Of a stretch of DNA of 64,000 bases, positions 33,850 through 43,512 are shown piece by piece. The position numbers and the translations under genes were made by a program. The notes beneath the pieces were generated by a model that ran no database searches, was not told the DNA's origin, and saw only the letters and a list, made by a program, of their open reading frames with translations. The first letter of the stretch is position 1. Each line of letters begins with the position of its first letter. Source of the stretch: Nocardia sp. CC227C (GTDB lineage Bacteria; Actinomycetota; Actinomycetes; Mycobacteriales; Mycobacteriaceae); NCBI RefSeq assembly GCF_030767025.1, contig NZ_JASITE010000005.1, positions 62,001 through 126,000 of the forward strand, given 5' to 3'.

Positions 33850-34316
33850 ACCTACCTCCACGGCGGTGCGGGCGCACCCGGCGCCGCTGGCGGTCACCGA
33901 ACCGCGAGCCCGGCGCGGCAAGGGCGGACCGCACCGGATCCGGGACCGCTATCGGCGAAGGGCACATGCGATACGGCGCCGGGTGCCCCTCCAGCATGCG
34001 CCGTACAGGCCGTCCGCCCACTGCCCTTCCGGTGGCCTTCCGTCGCCCTTACACCCGGGACACGCCAGCTCCCACGGGCTCCCCTGGCGCGCCCCCACCC
34101 CGAAAACCGTTGCTATTACTCATGACCCACCCGAAAGAATCCGCGCGGGTGCCATGCCATCGCACCCATCCGGCGCGGTTCGTCACCGCCACAGCGCCTA
34201 CCCGAGTCCGATGGCCGGTGCGCGGATACGGCCCACCGCGCAGCGCCCGACGAGAGCGGGCAGCCGCCCCCGCACGGCGCTCGTCATCCGCGCACAGCAG
34301 TGCTCCTGCGCCACGC
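33850..34316. other. Intergenic region upstream of DUF4254-like gene
   Basis: 467 bp between the proB stop and the DUF4254-like start. Frames on both strands give Arg/Pro/His-rich low-complexity peptides, so I see no gene. A short AT-richer patch (about 34110-34135) stands out and may contain a promoter reading left on the minus strand. No strong hairpin was noticed after proB. Confidence 0.4.
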
Positions 34317-35429
34317 TCACACCTTCACGAGGTCGTCGGCGTGCACGACGGGGCGTTGCATGCCTTCCGGTAGGTCTGTGGTGGAGCGGCCCTTCATGGT
34401 CTCCAGTTCGTCGCTGTCGTAGCAGACGATGCCGCGGGCGACCACCCGGCCGTCGGGTGCCACCAGGCTGATCACGTCGCCGCCGTAGAAGCGGCCGCGT
34501 ACCTCGGTGATCCCCGCGGCGAGCAGGGAGCTGCGGCGCTCCGCCACCGCCCGCACCGCGCCCTCGTCGAGGTGCACGGCACCGCGGCTGTCGGCGGCGT
34601 GGCGGACCCAGAACTTGCGGGCGGACAACCGGACCGGCCGTGCGGCGAACGCGGTGCCCACCGTCGCCCCCGAGAGTGCGGCGGCCGCGTCGGAGGCGGC
34701 GGCCAGCAGCACCGGCACCCCCGCGTCGGCGGCCAGCCGCGCCGCCGAAAGCTTCGACGCCATACCTCCGGTGCCCAGCGCGCCGCCGCTGCCCGCGATC
34801 ACCCCGTCCAGATCCGCGCTGCTGCGCACCTCCGGAATGAAGTTCGCGTCGCCCTTGCGCGGGTCGCCGTCATAGAGGCCGTCCACGTCGGACAGCAGCA
34901 CCAGCGCGTCCGCGCCCACCAGGTGCGCCACCAGCGCCGCCAGCCGGTCGTTGTCGCCGAAGCGGATCTCTTCCGTTGCGACGGTGTCGTTCTCGTTCAC
35001 CACCGCGATGGCGTGCAGGGCGCGCAGCCGGTCCAGGGTGCGCTGGGCATTGCGGTGGGATTCCCGCCGCGAGAAGTCGTCCGCGCTGAGCAGCACCTGC
35101 CCGACCACGCGGCCGTAGCGGGCGAACGAGGTGCCCCAGGCGTGCGCCAGCGCCAACTGGCCCACACTGGCCGCGGCCTGTTTGGTGGCCAGATCCTTGG
35201 GACGGCTGGACAATCCGAGCGGCGCGATACCGGCGCCGATGGCTCCCGAGGACACCACCACCAGATCCGATCCGGCCCGCATGCGCGTCTCCACCGCGTC
35301 GGCCAGCCGATCCAGCCGACCGTTGTCGAGACCGCCCTCGAGACTGGTCAGCGCGGAGGAGCCGATCTTCACGACCACACTGCGCGCCGACGCGATGGCC
35401 CGCCGCGCCTCACTCAACTCGGAGTCCAT
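34317..35429 (-). CDS. proB: Glutamate 5-kinase
   Basis: The 370-residue enzyme phosphorylates glutamate in the first step of proline synthesis. The amino-acid kinase domain (1-260) has [59 protein letters not shown] and [18 protein letters not shown]-terminal PUA domain follows ([12 protein letters not shown] to PVVHADDLV). Sequence closely tracks M. tuberculosis ProB. ATG 35429 gives the family-like N-terminus; a GTG at 35450 with a GAGGT site is a real alternative. It is downstream of obg in the same direction, as in M. tuberculosis; proA is not in the window. Confidence 0.95.
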   Translation of the reverse strand: MDSELSEARRAIASARSVVVKIGSSALTSLEGGLDNGRLDRLADAVETRMRAGSDLVVVSSGAIGAGIAPLGLSSRPKDLATKQAAASVGQLALAHAWGTSFARYGRVVGQVLLSADDFSRRESHRNAQRTLDRLRALHAIAVVNENDTVATEEIRFGDNDRLAALVAHLVGADALVLLSDVDGLYDGDPRKGDANFIPEVRSSADLDGVIAGSGGALGTGGMASKLSAARLAADAGVPVLLAAASDAAAALSGATVGTAFAARPVRLSARKFWVRHAADSRGAVHLDEGAVRAVAERRSSLLAAGITEVRGRFYGGDVISLVAPDGRVVARGIVCYDSDELETMKGRSTTDLPEGMQRPVVHADDLVKV

Positions 35430-35558
35430 CCGCGTGATACTCGAACTCACTGCACCACACCTCAATTCGCCCGCGATACATCCGCTGCACCGCCGCGGTC
35501 ACTGTCGAACACCGCCCCGCCGCCCCGCCGCGATGCGCCGGCGAGCGGGTGTGGCGGC

Positions 35559-37019
35559 TCATTCCTCGTCGTCGTCCTCGCCCACCAGGCCGCGGCGCAC
35601 CCGCGAGGCGTGCTTGCGCTCGGCGGCGCCGATGCGCTCGGTCTGGTCCAGCCGCGGATCCACGCCGCGCCGGGTCATCATGACCTCCACGCCCGCGGAG
35701 ATCTGCGGCTCCCAGTCGAAGCACACATCGCCGATGGTCACCGGCGCGCCCGGCTGGGCGCCCAGCCGCACCAGCTCCTCTTCGACGCCGAGGCGGGCCA
35801 GGCGATCGGCCAGGTAGCCCACGGCCTCGTCGTTGTCGAACTGGGTCTGCGCCACCCAGCGCTCCGGACGCTCGCCGTAGACGATGAACCCGCCGTCGGT
35901 CTCCGGATCGCGGGCTACGCGGAATCCGCTGTCGCCCTTGGCGACCGGGCGAATGACCGGACGCTTCGGCTCGGCCTTGGGATGCGCCTTCCGATACTCG
36001 GAGACCAGCTCGGCGAGTGCGAAGGTCAAGGGTCGCAAGCCTTCCCGGCTCACCGCCGAGATCTTGAACACCGGCCAGCCGCGCTCGGCGAACTCCGGCA
36101 GCACGAAATCGGCCAGCTCGTCGGCATCGGGGACGTCGGCCTTGTTGAGAATGACCACGCGCGGCCGATCGGCCAGATCCCCCAGTCCGGCGTCGGCCTG
36201 CAGGGCGGGCTTGTAGGAGGCCAACTCGGCCTCGAGCGCGTCGACATCGGAGACCGGATCACGGCCCGGCTCCATGGTGGCGCAGTCGACCACATGGGCG
36301 AGCACCGCGCAGCGCTCCAGATGGCGGAGGAAGTCCAGCCCCAGCCCGCGCCCCTCACTCGCCCCCGGAATCAGCCCCGGCACATCGGCCACCGTGAAGG
36401 TGGTGTCTCCGGACTGCACCACCCCCAGATTCGGCACCAGCGTGGTGAACGGATAGTCCGCGATCTTGGGCTTGGCCGCCGAGAGCACCGAGACCAGCGA
36501 GGACTTACCGGCCGACGGGAAGCCCACCAGCCCCACGTCCGCCACCGACTTGAGCTCGAGGACCAGCTCGCGCTCCTGCCCCTGCTCACCGAGCAGCGCG
36601 AAACCGGGAGCCTTGCGCGCCTTCGACACCAGCGCGGCATTGCCGAGTCCGCCGCGACCGCCCTTGGCGGCGATGAAACGCTCGCCGTCGGCGACGAGAT
36701 CGGCCAGGATCTGACCGTCCGCGGTCATGACGACGGTGCCGGAGGGCACCTTCAGCAGCAGTTCCTCACCCTGCTTGCCATTGCGGTTGCCGCCCTCGCC
36801 GGGCTTGCCGTTGCCGCCTTTGGCATGCGGGTGGAAGTGGAAGTCCAGCAGGGTGTGCACATTGGGATCGACCTCGAGGACCACGTCCCCGCCGTTGCCG
36901 CCGTTGCCGCCGTCGGGCCCGCCGAGCGGCTTGTACTTCTCGCGGTGCACGGAAGCGCACCCGTGCCCACCCTTGCCCGCTCGCACATGCAATACGACAC
37001 GGTCGATGAATTTGGACAT
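35559..37019 (-). CDS. obg: Obg family GTPase (ObgE/CgtA)
   Basis: The 486-residue ribosome-associated GTPase has the glycine-rich Obg fold (1-158; [20 protein letters not shown]), then G1 [12 protein letters not shown], switch region [12 protein letters not shown]3 [16 protein letters not shown] and G4 [10 protein letters not shown]-terminal OCT domain follows ([20 protein letters not shown]). It acts in 50S assembly and stress control. Start [12 protein letters not shown] matches the family; a second ATG four codons earlier abuts the GGAGG site too closely. It follows rpmA and rplU in the conserved order, separated by a hairpin. Confidence 0.96.
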   Translation of the reverse strand: MSKFIDRVVLHVRAGKGGHGCASVHREKYKPLGGPDGGNGGNGGDVVLEVDPNVHTLLDFHFHPHAKGGNGKPGEGGNRNGKQGEELLLKVPSGTVVMTADGQILADLVADGERFIAAKGGRGGLGNAALVSKARKAPGFALLGEQGQERELVLELKSVADVGLVGFPSAGKSSLVSVLSAAKPKIADYPFTTLVPNLGVVQSGDTTFTVADVPGLIPGASEGRGLGLDFLRHLERCAVLAHVVDCATMEPGRDPVSDVDALEAELASYKPALQADAGLGDLADRPRVVILNKADVPDADELADFVLPEFAERGWPVFKISAVSREGLRPLTFALAELVSEYRKAHPKAEPKRPVIRPVAKGDSGFRVARDPETDGGFIVYGERPERWVAQTQFDNDEAVGYLADRLARLGVEEELVRLGAQPGAPVTIGDVCFDWEPQISAGVEVMMTRRGVDPRLDQTERIGAAERKHASRVRRGLVGEDDDEE

Positions 37020-37139
37020 ATCGGTGATCATCCTCCTTCAGGCTGTGCCTGATTTGCCCTGCGCTGCGCTCCGGGCGGGTTCGCGGCGCGCCAACAGGGT
37101 CAGGGCGAGGACGAACCCTCGGGTATTTCGCGAACGACA

Positions 37140-37177
37140 AAGCGGGTCAGGGTGTTCGTCCGCACCCTGACCCGCTT
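37140..37177 (-). terminator. Hairpin between rpmA and obg
   Basis: AAGCGGGTCAGGGTG (37140-37154) and CACCCTGACCCGCTT (37163-37177) form a perfect 15-bp stem with an 8-base loop. It begins 31 bp past the rpmA stop on the minus strand. It probably ends or attenuates ribosomal-protein transcription before obg, so obg may have its own promoter between 37020 and 37139. Confidence 0.8.
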
Positions 37178-37208
37178 CGGAAAGTTGTGGAGAAGCTCCG
37201 TGACGGCG

Positions 37209-37469
37209 TCAGGCCGACACCGGCTCCACGATGTTGACGGTCTTGCGGCCCCGCTTGGTGCCGAACTCGACCGCGCCCGCCGCGAGGGCGAACAGCGTGT
37301 CGTCACCGCCACGGCCGACGTTCACGCCGGGGTGGAAGTGGGTGCCGCGCTGACGGACCAGGATCTCGCCCGCCTTGACGACCTGGCCGCCGAAGCGCTT
37401 CACACCGAGCCGCTGGGCATTCGAGTCGCGACCGTTGCGCGAGCTGGATGCACCCTTCTTATGTGCCAT
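37209..37469 (-). CDS. rpmA: 50S ribosomal protein L27
   Basis: The 86-residue protein starts [20 protein letters not shown], the near-invariant L27 N-terminus that reaches the peptidyl-transferase centre. It continues with [20 protein letters not shown] and [16 protein letters not shown]. No Firmicutes-type N-terminal leader peptide is present. A GAGGAG site precedes the ATG. It lies 112 bp after rplU, as in other actinobacteria. Confidence 0.98.
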   Translation of the reverse strand: MAHKKGASSSRNGRDSNAQRLGVKRFGGQVVKAGEILVRQRGTHFHPGVNVGRGGDDTLFALAAGAVEFGTKRGRKTVNIVEPVSA

Positions 37470-37581
37470 TTCAGAACTCCTCGTGCAGTTTCGATGCGGC
37501 ACGACCGGGGCCCTACGTATTACGCAGGCTGCCGCCTCCGGGCCTGACCGCTCGTGCCGGGGTGCGAACCCCTGGTCGGAC

Positions 37582-37893
37582 TTACTTGATGCCGGTGACC
37601 TTCAGGACCGTCAGCTTCTGACGGTGGCCCTGACGCTTGTGGTAGCCGGTCTTGTTCTTGAACTTGTGGATGCGGATCTTCGGGCCCTTGGTCTGTTCGA
37701 CGACCTCGGCGGACACGGAAACCTTCGCCAGCTTGTCAGCATCGGTGGTCAGCTCGGCGCCGTTCACGACCAGCACCGGCGACAGCGACACCGAAGTGCC
37801 CGGCTCACCCTCGATCTTCTCGACCTTCACCAGGTCACCGACCGCGACCTTGTACTGCTTTCCGCCGGTCTTGACGATCGCGTACGTTGCCAT
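37582..37893 (-). CDS. rplU: 50S ribosomal protein L21
   Basis: The 103-residue protein starts [20 protein letters not shown], the standard L21 opening, and ends with the RNA-binding segment [19 protein letters not shown]21 binds 23S rRNA early in 50S assembly. It is the first gene of the rplU-rpmA unit; a GAAGGG ribosome site is just upstream. The 5' leader (37894-38179) is shared with the divergent pentapeptide-repeat gene. Confidence 0.98.
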   Translation of the reverse strand: MATYAIVKTGGKQYKVAVGDLVKVEKIEGEPGTSVSLSPVLVVNGAELTTDADKLAKVSVSAEVVEQTKGPKIRIHKFKNKTGYHKRQGHRQKLTVLKVTGIK

Positions 37894-38179
37894 CGGTCGG
37901 CTGCCCTTCTTCCTCTACTAGTGCACTGGGCACTGTGGCTCTCACGGCCTGCCTCCGATTGACACCGGAGACCGCCGCAGACTGGTCTGGTAATCACCGC
38001 CGCCTCAGCGCCTGGTGGCTCTCGATTGAACCGGGCCACGGCTCCACAGCAGAATGCTGTCACCGGGCAGCGACCGTCCAAGACTACAGGACTCGGGCCT
38101 ACCCCTCCAAACCGGGTCGCGATGGGGTCGAGCACATTCGCGGCGACGACCTGTCGGTGGCCGCGCCTATGGTGCCGGA
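37894..38179. other. Divergent leader between rplU and pentapeptide-repeat gene
   Basis: 286 bp without a gene. Two small perfect dyads are visible: CAGAC-TG-GTCTG (about 37978-37989) and ACAGCA-GAA-TGCTGT (38046-38060). Either could be part of the rplU leader RNA or an operator. No convincing -10/-35 pair is seen; promoters in both directions are expected here. Confidence 0.35.
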
Positions 38180-38827
38180 GTGCCCCGTGAGCTGAGTGAT
38201 CTCGCCTATGCCCGCTACCTCCGGCCCTTCGACGGCGACCCGGAACCCGACTCCGGCTACGACGCCGTGCACATCGACGGTGCGCGGCTCATCGACACCG
38301 AGGCCAGTGGCGTGCGGTTCGAAGAGTCGGCCCTGACCGGGGTGACCTTCCAGGGCGGCGTCCTGCGGTTCGCCCGGCTCTCCGAGGTCTGGCTGCGCGA
38401 CTGCCGATGGATCGGGACCAACCTCGGACAGACCAGCTGGATGGATGTCGAACTGATCGACACCGCGCTGTCGGGGGTGGAGATCGTCGGCGCGAACCTG
38501 CGGCGGGTGCGCTTCGAGGGCTGCAAGCTCGACGCCGTGAACTTCCGCAATGCGAACCTGCAGCAGGTCGAGTTCGTCGACTGTGTGCTGCGCCAGCCCG
38601 ATTTCGGAGAGGCGAAGCTCACCCGGGTCACCTTCCCCGGATCGACGCTCGAGGGCGTCTCCCTGCATCGGGCCGCGCTGAAAGACGTGGATCTGCGCGG
38701 CGCGCTCGCCGTGGACATCACCCACGGCCTGGAGGCCCTGCGCGGCGCGACCATCCGCCCCGCCCAGCTCATGGACCTCGCCCCGGCCTTCGCCCGCACC
38801 TTCGGCATCACGGTCCGCGACGAGTGA
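38180..38827 (+). CDS. Pentapeptide-repeat protein
   Basis: The 215-residue protein is built of pentapeptide repeats A(D/N)LxX: SGVRFEESALTGVTFQGGVL, EIVGANLRRVRFEGCKLDAV, NFRNANLQQVEF, DVDLRGALA. These form a right-handed quadrilateral beta-helix that can mimic DNA; MfpA and Qnr proteins of this fold protect gyrase from fluoroquinolones. The repeats here are less regular than in MfpA and the protein is slightly longer, so a gyrase role is only a possibility. The GTG start (VPRELSDLAY) is chosen because upstream sequence is low complexity. A strong terminator follows. Confidence 0.8.
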   Translation: MPRELSDLAYARYLRPFDGDPEPDSGYDAVHIDGARLIDTEASGVRFEESALTGVTFQGGVLRFARLSEVWLRDCRWIGTNLGQTSWMDVELIDTALSGVEIVGANLRRVRFEGCKLDAVNFRNANLQQVEFVDCVLRQPDFGEAKLTRVTFPGSTLEGVSLHRAALKDVDLRGALAVDITHGLEALRGATIRPAQLMDLAPAFARTFGITVRDE

Positions 38828-38887
38828 ATGTCGACGAGTGAATGTCCGCGGGAGCGGGCGGGCGTCGGTGGCGACCGGCGGCTCGAA

Positions 38888-38928
38888 CGACCGTGGCCCC
38901 GCCGAAGTTCACGGCGGGGCCACGGTCG
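38888..38928. terminator. Bidirectional hairpin terminator between pentapeptide gene and rne
   Basis: CGACCGTGGCCCCGCCG (38888-38904) pairs perfectly with CGGCGGGGCCACGGTCG (38912-38928) around a 7-base loop. The 17-bp GC stem lies 61 bp after the pentapeptide stop and 25 bp after the rne stop, so it can end transcripts in both directions. Confidence 0.88.
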
Positions 38929-38953
38929 CGGTGCGTGAGCGACGGGCGAACCG

Positions 38954-41900
38954 CTAGCTCTCCCCCTCCGGGGCGCCGGCCGGGCGGCCGGCCGCGCGAC
39001 GGCGGGTCCGGGCGCGCGGGGGCGGCGGCGGTGTCATGTCGTCCAGCGACAGGGCCGGAGTCTTCGGCTGATCCGAGCTGGAGAGCACGAAGACCGCGCT
39101 CTGGCTGTCCGTCGCCGGGGCGGCGGCGGTGCGGGCCACCCGGCGACGACGGCGTCCGGCCGGAGCCTCGTCCGTGGTCGCGGCGGGAGCCGCCTTCTCC
39201 GGGGCGGGCACCACCTTCTCCGGCTCGGCCACGGCCATCTTCGGCTCGGGGTGCGCCTCGGGCTGTCCGGCGGTGTCCCGCCCGGTCGCCGTGGCCGCCC
39301 CACCGGACCGTGCTCCGGCGGCCGACGCATCGGCGGCTCCGGTCCCGGCCTGCTCGGCGGTCTGGACCCCGGTGGCGGCCTGTGCCTCGGTGACCAGCAG
39401 ATCGGCCTCACCGGCGGCCGTCTCGGCCTCCGGCGCCACCACCGCGTCGGCCGCTGCCGTCGCGGTGCCGTTGGTCCGGGCCTTCGCGGCGCGGGCTCCC
39501 CGGCCCCGGCCGCGAGCGGACCCCCCGGCCTGCGACTCCGCCGCCCGCACCTGAGCGGCCTTCAGCTCGGCGGCGGTGGCCGCGGCCTCCTCGGCCGCGG
39601 CGGCGGCCTGCGCGGCGGCCGCGGCAGCCTGGTCGGCCGCCTCCACCGCCGTCACGTCGGCGGCCTCGGCGACCGCCTCGTCCACCCCGGTCGTCTCGGC
39701 CTGCGCCACCGCCAGATCCACGGCTTCCACCGCGTCGGACGCGGCGTCGGCGGCCTCGTGTGCGGAATCCTCGGCCTGATGCGCGGCCATGGCCAGCGCC
39801 ACCGGGTGTGCCCGCTTGGCCGCGGCCTTCTCCTCGGTCGGCGGGGCCTGCTCCTCCACCACGGCCGGTTCCGGCGCGGCGGCGGCCTTCTCGCCCTTGT
39901 CCTTGTCCTTGCGGCGACGGCGACCCTCGCGGCGACCCCCGCCCTCTTCCGCGGGCGCGGACTCGACCGGGTAGTTGTGCACCAGGATGCCGCGGCCGTG
40001 GCAGTGCTCGCAGGTGGTGGAGAACGCCTCGACCAGTCCGGTGCCCAGCTTCTTGCGGGTCATCTGGACCAGGCCCAGCGAGGTCACCTCGGACACCTGG
40101 TGGCGGGTGCGGTCACGGCCCAGCGCCTCGGTGAGGCGGCGCAGCACCAGATCCCGGTTGGATTCCAGCACCATGTCGATGAAGTCGACGACGATCATGC
40201 CGCCGATATCGCGCAACCGCATCTGGCGGACGATCTCCTCGGCCGCCTCCAGGTTGTTGCGGGTGACCGTCTCCTCCAGATTGGAGCCGCCGGAACCGGT
40301 GAACTTGCCGGTATTGACGTCGATGACGGTCATGGCCTCGGTGCGGTCGATCACCAGGGTGCCGCCCGAGGGCAGCCACACCTTGCGGTCGAGCGCCTTG
40401 GCCAGCTGCTCGTCGATGCGGAACGCGCCGAACACGTCTACGGTGCTGTTCTCGTGCCGCTCCACCCGGGTCAGCATGTCCGGCGCGACCGTGCGCACGT
40501 AGTTCTCGACGGTGGTCCAGGCGCGTTCGCCCTCGATGACCAGCTTGGAGAAGTCCTCGTTGAACAGGTCGCGCACGACCTTGACCAGCAGGTCGGGCTC
40601 CTCGTACAGCGTCTTGGGCGCGCCGGAGCCGTTCTTGGCCTGCTCCTCGATGGTGCGCCAGGTCTTCTGCAACCGCTGCACGTCGCGGGCGAGCTCGGAT
40701 TCGCTCACCCCCTCCGACGCGGTGCGGATGATGACGCCCGCGTCCTGCGGCACGATATCGCGCAGGATCTCCTTGAGCCGCTTGCGCTCGGTATCGGGCA
40801 GTTTGCGCGAGATGCCGGTGGAGGTGCCGCCCGGCACGTACACCAGGAAGCGACCGGCCAGGCTGATCTGGGTGGTCAGGCGGGCACCCTTGTGGCCAAC
40901 CGGGTCCTTCGAGACCTGCACCAGCACGGTGTCACCGGGCTTGAGCGCCTGTTCGATCTTGCGTTCCCGGCCGCCGAGCCCGGCGGCCTCCCAGTTCACC
41001 TCGCCCGCGTACAGCACGCCGTTGCGACCGCGACCGATGTCGACGAACGCCGCCTCCATCGAGGGCAGCACGTTCTGCACCTTGCCCAGGTACACATTGC
41101 CGACCATGGAGGCCGAACCGGTGCTGGTGACGAAGTGCTCGACCAGGACGTTGTCCTCGAGCACCGCCACCTGGGTGGTGGAGGTCGGATGTTCGGCGAA
41201 GTGCTTCTCCCGCACCACCATCACGCGGTCCACCGATTCGCGCCGCGCCAGGAACTCCGACTCGGTCAGGATCGGCGGGCGGCGGCGACCGGCCTCCCGG
41301 CCGTCGCGGCGACGCTGGCGCTTGGCCTCCAACCGGGTGGAACCGGTGATGCCCTGCACCTCGTCGACGTTCTTCTCGGCGCGCCGCTTGTTGCGCGGTT
41401 CGCGCTCGTGCACGACGGTGTTCGGCGGATCGTCCTCGGCGGGCTCGTTGTCGCCATCCTCACCGCCCTTGCGGCGGCGACGGCGGCGGCGACGGCGGGA
41501 GCTGGCCCCCTCCGGCACGGCCGACTCCTCGGCGTCGTCCTCGCCGGAGTCGCCCTCGGCCGACTCCTCGGCATCGGCGGCGGCCCGCGTCTCGTCCTCG
41601 TCGTCGGTGTCCGATTCGGCGTCCGAGGCGTTGTCGTCGCCCTCGTTCTGCTGCTCGCCGCGACCCCGGCCGCGACCGCGACGGCCCCGGCGGCGACGGC
41701 GGGAAGCCCCGTCGTTCTTCTCGCGGTTCTCGTCCCAGTCGCCCTCGTCGGCGGTGTCCTCGGCGGGTGCGGGCTCCTCGGCGGCAGGCGCGGTCTCCTC
41801 GACCGGCTCCTCCTTGGGCTTGCGCTCGACGCGGCGCTTGCGGCGCAGCTCCTCGGCGGCCGTGGCGTCCGGCGGCAGGAACAGCGGCGCGGCCACCACG

Positions 41901-42442
41901 GCGGCGGGCTCGAAGACCACGGGTTCCTCGACAACCGGTTCCACGGCCTGGAACGGGCTGGCGAACAGGGTGGTCGGCTTGTGCGCGGCGCTCGACTCGT
42001 CGGCCTCGGCCTGCTCGACCTCCTCGGCGGCCAGTTCGTCGGCGGCCCGGTCGTCGCCCGCGGCGACGGCCTCGTCGACAGTGGCGGGCGCGGCGACCTG
42101 ACCGGTCGCGGGCGACACCGCCGCGGTCCGGGCGGCCTCGGTGGCCCCGGCGGTCGGCGCGGCGGTCACTTCCACGTCACGCGGCCCGAACGCGTCACGC
42201 ACCGTTTCGGCGACGGTCCGGTCCAGGCTGGATTGGGGGCTGCGGGCTTGCGCGCCCATTTCGGTCAGGTGGGCAAGGATGCGTTTGCTGGTCGTTCCCA
42301 GCAACTTCGCCAGTGCGTGCACTCGGATCCGTTCCGGCAACTGTTCGGCAGCCGGGGCGGTGTCCGTCTGTTCCTGTCCCGAACGGCCCGCCTCCCCTTC
42401 ACCGTTCACCTGCGATGCGTCCTGCGGCTCTTGTTCGGCCAC
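38954..42442 (-). CDS. rne: Ribonuclease E/G with N-terminal IF2_N-like domain
   Basis: The 1162-residue endoribonuclease processes rRNA and starts mRNA decay. Residues about 37-86 (RIRVHALAKLLGTTSKRILA, then SPQSSLDRTVAETV) resemble the IF2 N-terminal domain. About 90-400 is acidic, Arg-rich and disordered. An S1 RNA-binding domain follows (MVGNVYLGKVQNVLPSMEAA, about 445-480). The catalytic domain has MTVIDVNTGKF and MIVVDFIDM with the Mg-binding Asp residues, and the zinc-link CEHCHGRG (about 812). The tail is Ala/Pro-rich and disordered, a likely degradosome scaffold. GTG start. It sits between rplU and ndk exactly as in M. tuberculosis. Confidence 0.95.
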   Translation of the reverse strand: MAEQEPQDASQVNGEGEAGRSGQEQTDTAPAAEQLPERIRVHALAKLLGTTSKRILAHLTEMGAQARSPQSSLDRTVAETVRDAFGPRDVEVTAAPTAGATEAARTAAVSPATGQVAAPATVDEAVAAGDDRAADELAAEEVEQAEADESSAAHKPTTLFASPFQAVEPVVEEPVVFEPAAVVAAPLFLPPDATAAEELRRKRRVERKPKEEPVEETAPAAEEPAPAEDTADEGDWDENREKNDGASRRRRRGRRGRGRGRGEQQNEGDDNASDAESDTDDEDETRAAADAEESAEGDSGEDDAEESAVPEGASSRRRRRRRRRKGGEDGDNEPAEDDPPNTVVHEREPRNKRRAEKNVDEVQGITGSTRLEAKRQRRRDGREAGRRRPPILTESEFLARRESVDRVMVVREKHFAEHPTSTTQVAVLEDNVLVEHFVTSTGSASMVGNVYLGKVQNVLPSMEAAFVDIGRGRNGVLYAGEVNWEAAGLGGRERKIEQALKPGDTVLVQVSKDPVGHKGARLTTQISLAGRFLVYVPGGTSTGISRKLPDTERKRLKEILRDIVPQDAGVIIRTASEGVSESELARDVQRLQKTWRTIEEQAKNGSGAPKTLYEEPDLLVKVVRDLFNEDFSKLVIEGERAWTTVENYVRTVAPDMLTRVERHENSTVDVFGAFRIDEQLAKALDRKVWLPSGGTLVIDRTEAMTVIDVNTGKFTGSGGSNLEETVTRNNLEAAEEIVRQMRLRDIGGMIVVDFIDMVLESNRDLVLRRLTEALGRDRTRHQVSEVTSLGLVQMTRKKLGTGLVEAFSTTCEHCHGRGILVHNYPVESAPAEEGGGRREGRRRRKDKDKGEKAAAAPEPAVVEEQAPPTEEKAAAKRAHPVALAMAAHQAEDSAHEAADAASDAVEAVDLAVAQAETTGVDEAVAEAADVTAVEAADQAAAAAAQAAAAAEEAAATAAELKAAQVRAAESQAGGSARGRGRGARAAKARTNGTATAAADAVVAPEAETAAGEADLLVTEAQAATGVQTAEQAGTGAADASAAGARSGGAATATGRDTAGQPEAHPEPKMAVAEPEKVVPAPEKAAPAATTDEAPAGRRRRRVARTAAAPATDSQSAVFVLSSSDQPKTPALSLDDMTPPPPPRARTRRRAAGRPAGAPEGES

Positions 42443-43030
42443 GAATTCTCCTCGGACCCCCGGGCGCGTCCCTCTGGGGGTGACGCGGCCGACGCGGGGG
42501 CACTGTCCGTTCGCCTCATGCCCGTGGGCTAGAGGCCGTATGGTCTCGCCCCGCGTGTCCGGTGTTCGCCTGTTGTTGTCGTCGTTCGGCTAACTGGTCA
42601 CGCGGCGCCTGGCTGGTTGGCTCAACACCACCGCACGAGCGTTCATCCAGCGTGCCGCCCGACAGCCGAGTCTCGGAAGCTGTCGGCGGCAGCGATGACC
42701 GTCCGTCATGCTGCGGTGCCCTCGGTTGTGACCGTCACCTGCCGCTTGTGACCGGCGTCGGTTACATCCGCTGCCCAGTATCCCACACTGTGTTGAATTG
42801 CCTCCGCTCCGCTCCGGCGGGTTCGCGGCGCTGGGCGTCTCGGCTCTTCCCGCCCGCCACTCCCCCGCTTCGCTCCTCCGCTCCGGTCAGTCCAGAACCG
42901 AGACGCGCCGCGAACCGACGAGGGCCGCCCCGGAGAAAGGGTTTACGCAGGCAGCAGTGGTTGCCCCCGGTGCGCGGGAAGGTGGGCACCGGGGTCGGCT
43001 CGAGCGCTGCCGATGTGGGCGGGCGCTGCG
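42443..43030 (-). other. Long leader region upstream of rne
   Basis: 588 bp between the ndk stop and the rne start without a credible gene. A long leader is expected for rne, whose mRNA is autoregulated through its 5' UTR in other bacteria (established for E. coli). It contains a long imperfect inverted repeat at 42820-42916. Small frames here are Arg/Ser-rich translations without resemblance to known proteins. Confidence 0.5.
42820..42916. repeat. Long interrupted inverted repeat upstream of rne
   Basis: GGTTCGCGGCG (42820-42830) and GCGTCTCGG (42835-42843) are matched by CCGAGACGC (42898-42906) and CGCCGCGAACC (42906-42916), giving a two-part stem around a 54-base loop. The core GCGGGTTCGCGGCG (42817-42830), preceded by GCTCCG, recurs at 37075-37088 in the obg leader. 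It may be a dispersed extragenic repeat or a structured 5' UTR element. Confidence 0.6.
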
Positions 43031-43447
43031 TCAGTTGGCGGTTTCGGGGAACCAGAGGGAGATCTCGCGCTTGGCGGACTCGGGCGAGTCGGAGCCGTGG
43101 ACGAGGTTGAACTGGGTTTCCAGGGCGTAGTCGCCGCGGATGCTGCCGGGGACGGCCTTCTCCACCGGGTCGGTGCCGCCCGCGATCTGGCGGAAGGCGG
43201 CGATGGCGCGCGGACCCTCGAGGATCGCCGCGACCACGGGGCCGGAGGTGATGAACTCGATCAGGGAACCGAAGAACGGCTTCTCCTTGTGCTCGGCGTA
43301 GTGCTCACCCGCCAGCTCCTCGGAGACGTTCACAAGCTTCAGCGCGGCGATCGTCAGACCCTTGCGCTCGATACGGGTGATGATCTCACCGATCAGGCCA
43401 CGGGCCACGCCGTCCGGCTTGATGAGAACCAACGTCTGCTCAGTCAC
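43031..43447 (-). CDS. ndk: Nucleoside diphosphate kinase
   Basis: The 138-residue enzyme balances NTP pools by phosphotransfer through an active-site His in [13 protein letters not shown]. Other family marks are [47 protein letters not shown] and [13 protein letters not shown] start (VTEQTL). It lies between DUF4233 and rne on the same strand, the conserved actinobacterial order. Length and motifs are fully standard. Confidence 0.97.
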   Translation of the reverse strand: MTEQTLVLIKPDGVARGLIGEIITRIERKGLTIAALKLVNVSEELAGEHYAEHKEKPFFGSLIEFITSGPVVAAILEGPRAIAAFRQIAGGTDPVEKAVPGSIRGDYALETQFNLVHGSDSPESAKREISLWFPETAN

Positions 43448-43512
43448 GGCGCACAGCGTAACCGGGGAGCGCGCGAACTCCCGAATCCAGCGACGTCAGC
43501 CCTGCTTCGATG

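Noticed and set aside
37540..37580. tRNA-like T-arm sequence between rplU and rpmA
   Set aside because: A short GGTGCGAACCCC resembles a T-arm, but no cloverleaf, acceptor stem or anticodon arm can be formed around it.
39251..42532. Long glycine/leucine/histidine-rich open frame antisense to rne
   Set aside because: Shadow of the Ala/Glu-rich rne frame; no start context and no domain.
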